Position numbers and translations under genes: made by a program
Assembly (NCBI GenBank): GCA_031279555.1
Contig: JAITIK010000143.1
Location: forward strand, 1-64,000
Direction of reading: 5' to 3'
DNA: 64,000 bases
Source of the DNA: Treponema sp.
GTDB lineage: Bacteria; Spirochaetota; Spirochaetia; Treponematales; Breznakiellaceae
Notes under the pieces: model-generated
The model's database searches: none
What the model saw: the letters and a program-made list of their open reading frames with translations, nothing else
What the model was told of the DNA's origin: nothing
Shown here: positions 24,032 through 31,571 of the stretch, piece after piece
Numbering within the stretch: position 1 is the first letter of the stretch
Layout: every line of letters begins with the position of its first letter

Positions 24032-25677
24032 AAAAAATTGGTTTTCTGAAGCAATGCTGTTTTTTTTGCGCGTTTGTCTTTTTTTCGTCAAGTCTCGTGG
24101 CGAGCCTCCTTGCATGCAAAGCGAAAGCTCCCGTAATTAAGGCGATTGATCCTAAAATCGGCGTGATGGGGGATATTATAAGCATTGCGGGCGAGCATTT
24201 CGGCAAGGAGCGGGACGCTTCTTATATAACCATAGCGGGTCAGGAGCCGACCGCCTCGTCGTACTTCGAATGGACGGACAACCTTATCCGCGTACGGTTG
24301 CCGGAATTCGGGCGAACAGGCTTGATTTATATTCATAAAGGCGATCTGAAGAGCAACGCGGTTCTTTTTTCAAACCGCTCAAAAATACCTGAACACCCGC
24401 AGTCCGCGCCCGCAAGCGCCGGACCGCGCATTGATACGGTAAAACCTGGATCAGCTTCCATCGGCGCTTTGATAAGCGTACAAGGCGGGGGATTCGGCGC
24501 GATGCGGGAGGATCGGAGCGTACGTTTTTCATGGACTGCGGAAAATCCCTTCTTAAATGCTGAAAATAGTGGAAAAAACACCATAGAACCCTTTGATGCG
24601 GGACTGGGATACGAATTGTGGACTTCAAATGAGATCCGCCTCCGCGTTCCTGACGGGGCGGTAAGCGGCGCCATTGAAATTCATACCGCGCAAGGCAATT
24701 CCGCGCCTGTGTTCTTTACAGTGGATGAGAAACCTGGCGTAAAAGCCTTCCATGACAAGCGGAGTTGGGTCATCGCGTACTCGGTGAATATACAGGTTCA
24801 AGATTCCTCGACTCCCAACACCCTCTACTTGTGGTTGCCTCAACCTGCGTATTCTTCTTCACAACCTAACATTGCACTGCTTTTCTGCGATAAAGAACCT
24901 TTTGTGGAAAACTACAGAGGAACAACGCTGTTTCAGATCAAAGACGCGGCGGCGCAGTCGAATATAAGTATAAATGTTTCGTACGTTGTGGACGTGTATG
25001 CAGTGGAGACCGCAGTAAAACCGCAATCAATAAAAACGCAGAGCGCCTTTTTGCCCGCGTCGTATACCCAGAACGACCCGCTTATTCCCTCCGATGATCC
25101 GGCGGTAACGGCCTACGCCGCAGAGATAGTCGGAAGGGAGCGGAATCCCTACATCAAAGCCCAAAAAATATACGAGTGGGTTATTGCCAACAACGCCATT
25201 CAAAACCATCCGCTTAATAACAATGCGTTGGATGTTCTGGAACAAAAACAGGCTGATTCGTATTCGGCGAGTCTTCTTTTTTGCGCCTTAGCGCGTTCCG
25301 CCGGCATTCCCGCCATACCGGTCGCCGGCGTTTTAATAGATAAGAACCGCATTGCGCATGTACATTACTGGGCGGAATTCTGGATTGACGGATTTGGATG
25401 GGTTCCCCTTGATCCGGCTCTTGGAGCGCGGGCGGCGCCGGCGTTTTTCTCATTGCGCGATGACGCGGAGTCATGGTACTTCGGCAACATTGACAACCAG
25501 CGGGTAAGTTTCTCCCGTGGACAGAACCGGCTTTCACAGATGGATCCGCGCGGGCGGCTTGCGGCGCACAAGCCCGATTATGCGTTGCAGGACTTTTGGG
25601 AAGAAGCGGTTGGCGGCATTACGTCGTATTCATCGCTATGGAGCGATATCGCTATAACGGGCATGTATACGCAATAG
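24028..25677 (+). CDS. Lipoprotein with IPT/TIG repeats and a transglutaminase-like domain
   Basis: The N-terminus has a hydrophobic signal ending in SSSLVASLLAC, a lipobox. Two immunoglobulin-like IPT/TIG modules follow, one starting PVIKAIDPKIGVMGDIISI and one near IDTVKPGSASIGALISVQGG, with GGGFGAMRE-type turns. The C-terminal third is a transglutaminase-like cysteine protease fold: ADSYSASLLFCALARSAGIP (catalytic Cys), IAHVHYWAEFWIDGFG (His) and WVPLDPALG (Asp). All three catalytic residues are visible, so activity is possible, acting on envelope proteins or peptides. It has 549 residues. It closes the ECF sigma operon, hinting at a role in envelope maintenance (inference). An 18-bp perfect palindrome overlaps the stop. 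Confidence 0.82.
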   Translation: MKKIGFLKQCCFFCAFVFFSSSLVASLLACKAKAPVIKAIDPKIGVMGDIISIAGEHFGKERDASYITIAGQEPTASSYFEWTDNLIRVRLPEFGRTGLIYIHKGDLKSNAVLFSNRSKIPEHPQSAPASAGPRIDTVKPGSASIGALISVQGGGFGAMREDRSVRFSWTAENPFLNAENSGKNTIEPFDAGLGYELWTSNEIRLRVPDGAVSGAIEIHTAQGNSAPVFFTVDEKPGVKAFHDKRSWVIAYSVNIQVQDSSTPNTLYLWLPQPAYSSSQPNIALLFCDKEPFVENYRGTTLFQIKDAAAQSNISINVSYVVDVYAVETAVKPQSIKTQSAFLPASYTQNDPLIPSDDPAVTAYAAEIVGRERNPYIKAQKIYEWVIANNAIQNHPLNNNALDVLEQKQADSYSASLLFCALARSAGIPAIPVAGVLIDKNRIAHVHYWAEFWIDGFGWVPLDPALGARAAPAFFSLRDDAESWYFGNIDNQRVSFSRGQNRLSQMDPRGRLAAHKPDYALQDFWEEAVGGITSYSSLWSDIAITGMYTQ

Positions 25678-25688
25678 CGCGCTATTGC
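25671..25688. repeat. Perfect 18-bp palindrome over a stop codon
   Basis: GCAATAGCGCGCTATTGC reads the same on both strands and includes the TAG stop of the transglutaminase gene (25675-25677). With no loop it would work as a DNA site more naturally than as an RNA hairpin, though a stem with a small opened loop could also form. Confidence 0.75.
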
Positions 25689-25727
25689 GCTGTTGTACAT
25701 AAAAAATTTGCTTGAGAAGGAATGAGT

Positions 25728-26426
25728 ATGACAACAGTTATTTCTCTTGGCGGATCCATTGTCGCGCCGGATACGGCGGACGCCGCTTTTTTGAAAGATT
25801 TTGCCCGTCTTATTAAAGAATTGCTTGACGCGGATCAGGAGCGCAGATTTATCTTTGTAGTCGGCGGCGGGGGTCCGGCAAGGATGTGGCAACAGGCGTA
25901 CCGCGAGGCGCGTAAAGCGCTTGGCGCGGCTGTTGTTGACGGGGACGCGGACTGGATCGGCATTATGGCGACGCGGCTTAACGCCCAACTTGTCAAAGCC
26001 GTCATGGGCGATTACTGTAAAGACGACGTGGTGATAAACCCCAGCGTTCCGGTCGCCTTTACCGGCAGGGCGCTTTTGGCCGCAGGCTGGAAGCCCGGGT
26101 TTTCCTCGGATTACGATGCGACGCTTCTTGCCGAACAGTTCAAGGCTGACGCCCTTATCAATCTCTCCAATATTGCACAGGTATACACGGACGATCCAAA
26201 AAAGAATCCCAACGCCAAGCCCATTGATCGCATCTCATGGAAAGATTTTCGCGCTATGGTCGGAGAAGAGTGGACGCCGGGGAAAAACGTGCCGTTTGAT
26301 CCGGTGGCAAGCCGCCATGCGGACGCCATAAAGCTCAAGGTCATCTGCGCTTCGGGAAGAAACCTCTTCAATTTGAAAAAACTTCTTGTCGGCGAGTCAT
26401 TTCTGGGAACCGAAATTTCAGGTTAG
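25728..26426 (+). CDS. pyrH: UMP kinase, archaeal-type
   Basis: The amino-acid-kinase fold is clear: MTTVISLGGSIVAPD at the N-terminus, FVVGGGGPARMWQQAYR, DWIGIMATRLNAQL and the nucleotide region LINLSNIAQVYTDDPKKNP. DPVASRHADAIKLKVI comes near the end. The opening and the TDDPKKNPNAKP block resemble the archaeal-type UMP kinases found in archaea and some spirochaetes, which phosphorylate UMP to UDP with ATP. It has 232 residues. ATG 25728 has GAAGGAATG upstream at a suitable distance; the ATG at 25722 is too near that site. It is flanked by unrelated genes and ends in a convergent hairpin with the FKBP genes. Confidence 0.82.
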   Translation: MTTVISLGGSIVAPDTADAAFLKDFARLIKELLDADQERRFIFVVGGGGPARMWQQAYREARKALGAAVVDGDADWIGIMATRLNAQLVKAVMGDYCKDDVVINPSVPVAFTGRALLAAGWKPGFSSDYDATLLAEQFKADALINLSNIAQVYTDDPKKNPNAKPIDRISWKDFRAMVGEEWTPGKNVPFDPVASRHADAIKLKVICASGRNLFNLKKLLVGESFLGTEISG

Positions 26427-26427
26427 A

Positions 26428-26469
26428 CGCAGGCATTGCCCCGCTCGACTTCAAGGCGGGACGTCTGCG
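26428..26469. terminator. Stem-loop between the convergent pyrH and FKBP genes
   Basis: Outer arms CGCAG (26428-26432) and CTGCG (26465-26469) enclose an inner stem CCCGC/GCGGG (26440-26444 with 26456-26460). It lies between converging genes and could end transcription from either side, but there is no clear T run. Confidence 0.45.
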
Positions 26470-26510
26470 CCAAGCGTAACGCCCATAAACGTCCGTTTGT
26501 CTGAAAACTG

Positions 26511-27269
26511 CTATTCGTCATCCGAAGCGGCGGACGCCGTTTCGTCGCTTTCTTCGGCGCCAGGTGTGATTTCTTCCGGGGTTATAATGGAGAGCAGTTC
26601 CACCTCGAAAATCAGCGTCGAATAGGGGGGGATTATTGAACCCGCGCCCTCAGCGCCGTACGCTAAATCAGATGGAATAAAAAGCTCGTATATGCCGCCC
26701 ACGCCTATAAGCTGAAGCCCTTCAGCCCAGCCGTCTATCACCTCGGAAAGCGAAAATTCCACCGGTTCACCGTTCTCATACGAACTGTCGAACACCCTGC
26801 CGTCAAGAAGGCTGCCTTTGTAATGCACCTGTACCATATCGGTCGCAAGCGGCGTGGCGCCTGTCCCTTCTTGAATAACCCTGTATTGGAGTCCGCTCTC
26901 GGTGGTGATAACCTCGTCTTTTTGGGCGTTTTCAGCCAGAAACGCGGCTTCTTTCACCTTGCTTTCCTCGTTTTTTTTGTCTAAAGCGGCTCTATAAGCG
27001 GTGTTCGCTATATTCAACGCATCGTTTTCCGATAGGCTGAGATTGCCTTCAACAGCATCCTTAAAGCCTTTGGCAAGATCGCTGTAATTGAACGACAAGC
27101 CGCTGTCCGCGAACTGAACGCCGAATACTACGCCGAATGAATAACTGACGTCATCAAACGGCGCGCCCGGCGCGTCTTGTCCGGTTGCCTGTATGTCCAT
27201 CGCCGGTTTTGCAAACGCCGCCGCCGCAATGCCGGTCGCCATACACAGGATAAAACCTAGTTTTTTCAT
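26511..27269 (-). CDS. Exported FKBP-type peptidyl-prolyl isomerase
   Basis: A signal peptide (MKKLGFILCMATGIAAAAFA) leads a Mip/FkpA-like N-terminal dimerisation domain (YSFGVVFGVQFADSGLSFNY). The FKBP catalytic domain follows: MVQVHYKGSLLDGRVFDSSY, VIDGWAEGLQLIGVGGIYEL and IPSDLAYGAEGAGSIIPPYS, which include the active-site aromatics. An acidic tail (TPGAEESDETASAASDDE) ends it. The role is probably folding of periplasmic proteins. I use the second of two adjacent ATGs (27269) since TAGGAGACA lies upstream. The gene is a tandem paralogue of the next FKBP, nine bases away, and both are co-oriented behind the CorC gene. Confidence 0.9.
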   Translation of the reverse strand: MKKLGFILCMATGIAAAAFAKPAMDIQATGQDAPGAPFDDVSYSFGVVFGVQFADSGLSFNYSDLAKGFKDAVEGNLSLSENDALNIANTAYRAALDKKNEESKVKEAAFLAENAQKDEVITTESGLQYRVIQEGTGATPLATDMVQVHYKGSLLDGRVFDSSYENGEPVEFSLSEVIDGWAEGLQLIGVGGIYELFIPSDLAYGAEGAGSIIPPYSTLIFEVELLSIITPEEITPGAEESDETASAASDDE

Positions 27270-27278
27270 CATTGTCTC

Positions 27279-28160
27279 CTAATTCTTTACAATATCAAGC
27301 AATTCTACTTTAAAAATCAATGTGGAATACGGTGGAATGAGACTGCCCGATCCGCTATCTCCGTATGCCAGATTGGATGGAATATAAAACTGGTACGTAC
27401 TGCCTACGCTCATAAGCTGAATGCCTTCGATCCAGCCTTCAATGACACGGTTGAGGGTGAATTCCGCCGGTTCGCCGCGGGTGTACGAACTGTCGAACAC
27501 CGTGCCATTAATGAGCGTTCCTTCGTAATTCACCCGCACCGTATCGGTTGCAAGCGGTTTGCTCCCGTTCCCCTCGGTGATAACCTCGTATTGCAACCCG
27601 CTTTCGGTCGTAACGACCCCCTGTTTCTTGGTGTTTATGGCGAGGAATTCATTTTCCTGTTGCATGAGGCTTTCCGACCGTGCGTTCAACGCCGCGAAAT
27701 ACGCCGTTTGTATCCGATTGCTCGCTTCCTCTTCGGTAAGCCTCAGTTCTTTGCCTTCAAGAGAATCCCTGAAGCCGGCGAGGAAATTATCGTAATCAAA
27801 TTTAAGGCCAATGTCCTTAAATTCCAAGGCAAATGCCATTCCAAAAGCATAACTGGCGTCATTATCTAAAATTCCCGCTTCCGGTACGGCTGCTTGTCCC
27901 CCTGCGGCTCCGGCGGGATCGGATTTCTCTTCGTTTTTACATGCGTTCAACAACACCGCAAAAATGAAAAAAACTGCCAGTTGTTTTTTCAAATTGTCAA
28001 ATTTTGAGAAAACAACCATGGATTTAAATGGAAAAACGGGTTTCAGCCCGCTTTTCCCAAGCCTATGACGGCCTTTTTCATCGGAAGCTTCAGGTTCCAC
28101 GTTGCCCTCGAACCGAAGGATCGCGTTTTGAGAAAGGCTGACTAATGCGCTTTTTTTCAT
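27279..28160 (-). CDS. FKBP-type isomerase lipoprotein with an inserted N-terminal segment
   Basis: The C-terminal two-thirds match the neighbouring FKBP: ASYAFGMAFALEFKDIGLKF, then TVRVNYEGTLINGTVFDSSY and IPSNLAYGDSGSGSLIPPYS. A lipobox (LAVFFIFAVLLNAC) directs it to a lipid anchor. The good ribosome-binding site (ATTAGGAGCGTAC) precedes ATG 28160, but the lipoprotein signal begins 56 codons later. Between them lies a 160-bp repeat-like block flanked by TGAAAAAA on both sides (28152-28159 and 27984-27991), in frame. The paralogue at 27269 reads MKKLGF at the same place, so the original start was probably MKK followed directly by QLAVFF. Whether the longer form is still exported as a lipoprotein, or translation restarts at TTG 27992 or ATG 28019, is unclear. 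Confidence 0.85.
   Translation of the reverse strand: MKKSALVSLSQNAILRFEGNVEPEASDEKGRHRLGKSGLKPVFPFKSMVVFSKFDNLKKQLAVFFIFAVLLNACKNEEKSDPAGAAGGQAAVPEAGILDNDASYAFGMAFALEFKDIGLKFDYDNFLAGFRDSLEGKELRLTEEEASNRIQTAYFAALNARSESLMQQENEFLAINTKKQGVVTTESGLQYEVITEGNGSKPLATDTVRVNYEGTLINGTVFDSSYTRGEPAEFTLNRVIEGWIEGIQLMSVGSTYQFYIPSNLAYGDSGSGSLIPPYSTLIFKVELLDIVKN
27984..28159 (-). mobile_element. In-frame repeat insertion with 8-bp target duplication
   Basis: TGAAAAAA stands at both ends (28152-28159 and 27984-27991), spacing 168 bases. Inside is a stem GGAAAAACGGG/CCCGCTTTTCC (28030-28040, 28047-28057) with one wobble pair, plus the block GATGAAAAAGGC shared with the hairpin at 6193-6235, and TTTCTCAAAA near both ends. 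Confidence 0.6.
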
Positions 28161-28176
28161 GTACGCTCCTAATTCA

Positions 28177-29502
28177 CTATACTCTTTTTGGTTCTTTTTG
28201 GGAAGAGGGCGCATGATGGACGATCATCACCTTGTCGATACGGTTGCCATCCATGTCTACTACAGTGAAATCAAAGTTTTTGTAATTGAACGATGCGCCG
28301 GTACCAGGAATCTCGCCGGCAAGATTCAGGATGAAACCGGCGAGCGTATGGTATTCCTGATGTTCGTCAATAAGGCTCGGAAGTGAAAGCAGATCGGCTA
28401 TCTCATCAATGTTGCTGCTGCCGTCAACAAGAAAAGAGCCGTCGCCCTGCCGGACTATCGCCTCGGTTTCAGCCGAATGCGCGGAAAGCTCGCCCACAAT
28501 CTCCTCAACAAGATCGTTCAGAGAAAGAATGCCCGCAAACCCACCGTATTCATCCATGATAAAAAGAAAGTCCACCTCTTTTTGTTTGAAAACATCAATG
28601 ACTTTGAGGGCGCTCATGGTTTCCGGTACAAAGTGTGGAGGTTTTACAATGCTTTTCAGCGTAATCTGCGGATTTGCGATAAAAGCGAACAGTATGTCTT
28701 CCACCGAGACGACGCCGGTCACCTCGTCCAGCGTATCTTCCGCGACAGGAAAATAACGCTGGACGCGGAACTCAGCCGTGACTTTCATAACCTCATCATG
28801 GCTTGCATTGATATCCAGCCACGCGATTTCCGAACGATGCGTCATAAAGGCGCCTGCTGGTCTGTCTCCAAGGTAAAAGACCCCTTCGACCATAGCGCGT
28901 TCGGCGCTTTCCACAATCCCTGATTTTTCCCCCTCCTGCAACGCGATGCGCAGTTCCGCTTCGGTTATGCTTTGGAGCGCTTCTCCTCCGGATACTTGAG
29001 CGTTAAACAGTTTCTTTACCCATAAAGAAAAAAAAGCGTTTGCCATGAAGAGCGGGGCGCATAAAAAAGCGGCGCATTTTATGAAAGGAAGAAAATGAAG
29101 TACGATATGTTCTGGTTTATGCATCGCTATGCGCTTAAAAACGCTTCCACCCAGAAAGCCCGTTGCGGCGGCGAGGATGATCAGCGCCAATCTTATCAGG
29201 TTAGACCTTTCCCACAAAGCGGACTGCTTTTCTGAATGCGCCAGAAAAATGTATGCGCTTCCTGCGGCGCCCGCGAGAAAAATAAAAAAACCATTGCATA
29301 TCCGCAACGCGGAGGTGAAAATTTCAGGATGTTCGGCGATTTTCAGCGCCAGACGATACTTTTTATTGCCGTCTTCCGCCTTGATTTTAAGGCGGGTCTT
29401 CCGCACCGAAAACAGCGCCGTCTCCAGCATGGCGGCAAACCCGGCGCCCGCGCAGATAGCGAATAAAGAAAGCGCGCAGAGAAACAACCGGTGCGAGATC
29501 AA
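28177..29502 (-). CDS. CNNM/CorC-HlyC family membrane protein with CBS pair
   Basis: The N-terminal DUF21/CNNM membrane region starts FLCALSLFAICAGAGFAAML and has about four hydrophobic segments (FFIFLAGAAGSAYIFLAHSE, LIILAAATGFLGGSVF). Next comes a CBS pair with VEGVFYLGDRPAGAFMTHRS and FIMDEYGGFAGILSLNDLVE, and a CorC/HlyC C-terminal domain (GDGSFLVDGSSNIDEIADLL). Such proteins are linked to Mg/Co transport or membrane integrity; the 'hemolysin' label is historic. Translation appears to start at TTG 29502, overlapping the HD-GYP stop by four bases (TTGA). A second family member is at the right end of the window. FKBP ATG 28160 follows 16 bases later. Confidence 0.82.
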   Translation of the reverse strand: MISHRLFLCALSLFAICAGAGFAAMLETALFSVRKTRLKIKAEDGNKKYRLALKIAEHPEIFTSALRICNGFFIFLAGAAGSAYIFLAHSEKQSALWERSNLIRLALIILAAATGFLGGSVFKRIAMHKPEHIVLHFLPFIKCAAFLCAPLFMANAFFSLWVKKLFNAQVSGGEALQSITEAELRIALQEGEKSGIVESAERAMVEGVFYLGDRPAGAFMTHRSEIAWLDINASHDEVMKVTAEFRVQRYFPVAEDTLDEVTGVVSVEDILFAFIANPQITLKSIVKPPHFVPETMSALKVIDVFKQKEVDFLFIMDEYGGFAGILSLNDLVEEIVGELSAHSAETEAIVRQGDGSFLVDGSSNIDEIADLLSLPSLIDEHQEYHTLAGFILNLAGEIPGTGASFNYKNFDFTVVDMDGNRIDKVMIVHHAPSSQKEPKRV

Positions 29503-30644
29503 CTGGCCATTTCATCCTTTCTTAACGGACGCACAATGAAAATGCCGTTCTTTGAAGTCTGCGCTGCCACTTTGTCGCCTTCAGGGGTGAACAATCCGAA
29601 TATCTGTACAATAGGGTAAAACGGATTTGCCGGATCGATGTCCACCACCTGTCCTTTCTTCCCATTTGAAAGAAGCACGTAGAGTCCCACGGGATACAGG
29701 GACAATGAGTACAATAAGGCTTTCACTATGGTTGGATCGTACTGTTTTCCCTCATTCTTGATCACCGTGTACATACCGCTGTATGCGTCTTTTGCGTCGC
29801 GGTACGGCCTGTTTGCCGTAAGCGCCTCATAAGAACACGCTACGGCTATGATCTTGGCGTAAAGACTGATTTTGTCGCCTGTCAGTTTTTGCGGGTAACC
29901 GCTTCCATTTTCACGTTCGTGGTGTTCAAGCCCCGCAAGGCAAACGGCAAGCGGCGCATTGAAAGATTTCAAAACAGTATAGCTGAACACTGGATGGGAG
30001 AAGATGGCTTTCCTTTCGTCCTGCGTAAGAGGGCGTTTGTTGTAATACCCCTTGGAAACCGGCGGGATTTTTGTCATGCCGATCTCATGCAACAGAGCGG
30101 CGATCCCCAATTCCACCAGCCTTGTATCGGAGAATTTGAGGTAGTTGCCGATAATCATTGAGATGATCATGCATCGCACCGCGTGAGATGCTTGATACCC
30201 CTCCTCCTTTTCCAAAGGCGGAGCGTTTTGCGCCCTCATCAGAAAGTGCTTATGCTCTTTGATCACAGGGACGACGCCGGCTATAAGCGCAGATAATTCA
30301 TTATAATCAAGTTTATTCTCTTTAGCTACCTGTACGAATAGGGTTTCCATGTAGTTTTTAAGCGTTTCGTACAGTTCGGATGCCTTGTCAATTTTCGCCT
30401 CGTCACCAGCCGGCTTGGTTGAGAGTATGGCTTCAACCGCCATTTCCTTTTTTTTCACAGCGGCCTCCTTGACATTCCACTCCCCTTCGGTCAAAACTTC
30501 GGTGAATTCCCATTCTTTAAGCGCGTGAAGCGTCGCATTTGAAAGCCCTATGGCAGGGTCTGCGAGTATGAATTGGCTGTCCAGATACACAGCCTCCGAC
30601 CAAACAATTTGCCCATGAATAGTTTTAACGCTTATACTTTTCAT
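29499..30644 (-). CDS. HD-GYP domain protein with an altered HD motif
   Basis: An N-terminal domain of about 110 residues (QIVWSEAVYLDSQFILADPA) of unknown fold precedes an HD-GYP domain, normally a c-di-GMP phosphodiesterase. The GYP part is intact (LAGLEHHERENGSGYPQKLT) and the downstream YEALTANRPYR is normal. The first metal motif reads LLHEIGM where most family members have HDIGK, so Asp becomes Glu and Lys becomes Met. The c-di-GMP enzyme activity may therefore be reduced or lost; some spirochaetal members may bind without cutting. ATG 30644 has GAAAGGAATAG upstream. It is the first gene of the minus-strand run and is divergent from the TPR-like membrane protein at 30709. Confidence 0.85.
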   Translation of the reverse strand: MKSISVKTIHGQIVWSEAVYLDSQFILADPAIGLSNATLHALKEWEFTEVLTEGEWNVKEAAVKKKEMAVEAILSTKPAGDEAKIDKASELYETLKNYMETLFVQVAKENKLDYNELSALIAGVVPVIKEHKHFLMRAQNAPPLEKEEGYQASHAVRCMIISMIIGNYLKFSDTRLVELGIAALLHEIGMTKIPPVSKGYYNKRPLTQDERKAIFSHPVFSYTVLKSFNAPLAVCLAGLEHHERENGSGYPQKLTGDKISLYAKIIAVACSYEALTANRPYRDAKDAYSGMYTVIKNEGKQYDPTIVKALLYSLSLYPVGLYVLLSNGKKGQVVDIDPANPFYPIVQIFGLFTPEGDKVAAQTSKNGIFIVRPLRKDEMAS

Positions 30645-30708
30645 ATCTATTCCTTTCTATTATGTTATGATAGATTAGAGTGAAAATTCAAGAGGGAAGA
30701 AGGTTCAC

Positions 30709-31527
30709 ATGAAAATAAAGATCATGTTTATTATTTTTAATAGTATTATCGCCTGCTTCATGGTCATCATTATAGGCGTCGCGTTTGGAGTGGAAAACAG
30801 TATGCAGGTGTTGGGGGTGCAGTTGTGGGGGCTGCTTGCGCTATGCGTGGTTGTACTCATCGCTTTTGACGCCTATTACTGTGTCAACGCGAAATTGTTG
30901 TCTTTTCTGGAGAGAGAAGATTGGCCCGCCCTTGTCCAGCATCTTGAAACGCAGACGCTGACTAAAGGACGCTATTCCGCCCGTTCCGTGCGTCTTTTGG
31001 CGCAAGCGTACCTCATTTTGTCTGATACGGCGTCGCTTGTCAATCTTGAAAACATGACTGCGCTCGCAAAGCCGCAGCTTGTCGAGACTTACGCCCTGAT
31101 TTTCGGAACCGCTCGCCTTCTGGAAAAGAACATGGTCAGCGCGGCGAACTTCTTTTCCGCCCGCATCCGCAGCCGAAAACCCAACAAAGCGGATTTGCTT
31201 TGGCTCCGTTTCTATTATGGGTTTTCCATGCTGCTTGACTGGCGGTTTGCCGAAGCCGCCGAAGAATTTATCATTCTGACTAAAATATCGAACAACGCGG
31301 TAATCACCGGACTAACCGCATGGTTTCTTTCCGACTATCTTGTCAAGACTCTGCCCGACCGCAACGCGGACATAACCGCCGCAATAGAGGCGTCCCGGAA
31401 ACAGGTGAAAGAAGCCGTTTACGATTTGCAGCAGTGGAATGCGAAAGTGTCGAGACTGCAAAGAAAGCCGCATGTCGCGATTATCAGCCAGTATCTCGGC
31501 AAAGCCGGATCGTGGATATTCGCGTAA
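30709..31527 (+). CDS. Membrane protein with TPR-like helices, hypothetical
   Basis: Two adjacent hydrophobic segments lie at the N-terminus (IMFIIFNSIIACFMVIIIGV and LWGLLALCVVVLIAFDAYY). They are followed by a helical soluble region of about 200 residues with TPR-like repeats (SARSVRLLAQAYLILSDTAS, FFSARIRSRKPNKADLLWLR, WRFAEAAEEFIILTKISNNA). It probably serves as a protein-interaction platform at the inner membrane. I know of similar treponemal proteins but no function. The ATG has GGGAAGAAGG upstream. The HD phosphohydrolase follows 44 bases later with its own promoter. Confidence 0.65.
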   Translation: MKIKIMFIIFNSIIACFMVIIIGVAFGVENSMQVLGVQLWGLLALCVVVLIAFDAYYCVNAKLLSFLEREDWPALVQHLETQTLTKGRYSARSVRLLAQAYLILSDTASLVNLENMTALAKPQLVETYALIFGTARLLEKNMVSAANFFSARIRSRKPNKADLLWLRFYYGFSMLLDWRFAEAAEEFIILTKISNNAVITGLTAWFLSDYLVKTLPDRNADITAAIEASRKQVKEAVYDLQQWNAKVSRLQRKPHVAIISQYLGKAGSWIFA

Positions 31528-31534
31528 ACGCCAC

Positions 31535-31563
31535 TTGTCAAATTCTTCTTCAAGGTGTACCCT
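31535..31563 (+). promoter_or_regulatory. HD phosphohydrolase promoter, leaderless type
   Basis: TTGTCA (31535-31540), 17-base spacer, TACCCT (31558-31563), eight bases to ATG 31572. The -10 is weak, but spacing fits the set. Confidence 0.5.
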
Positions 31564-31571
31564 CTTTGAAT

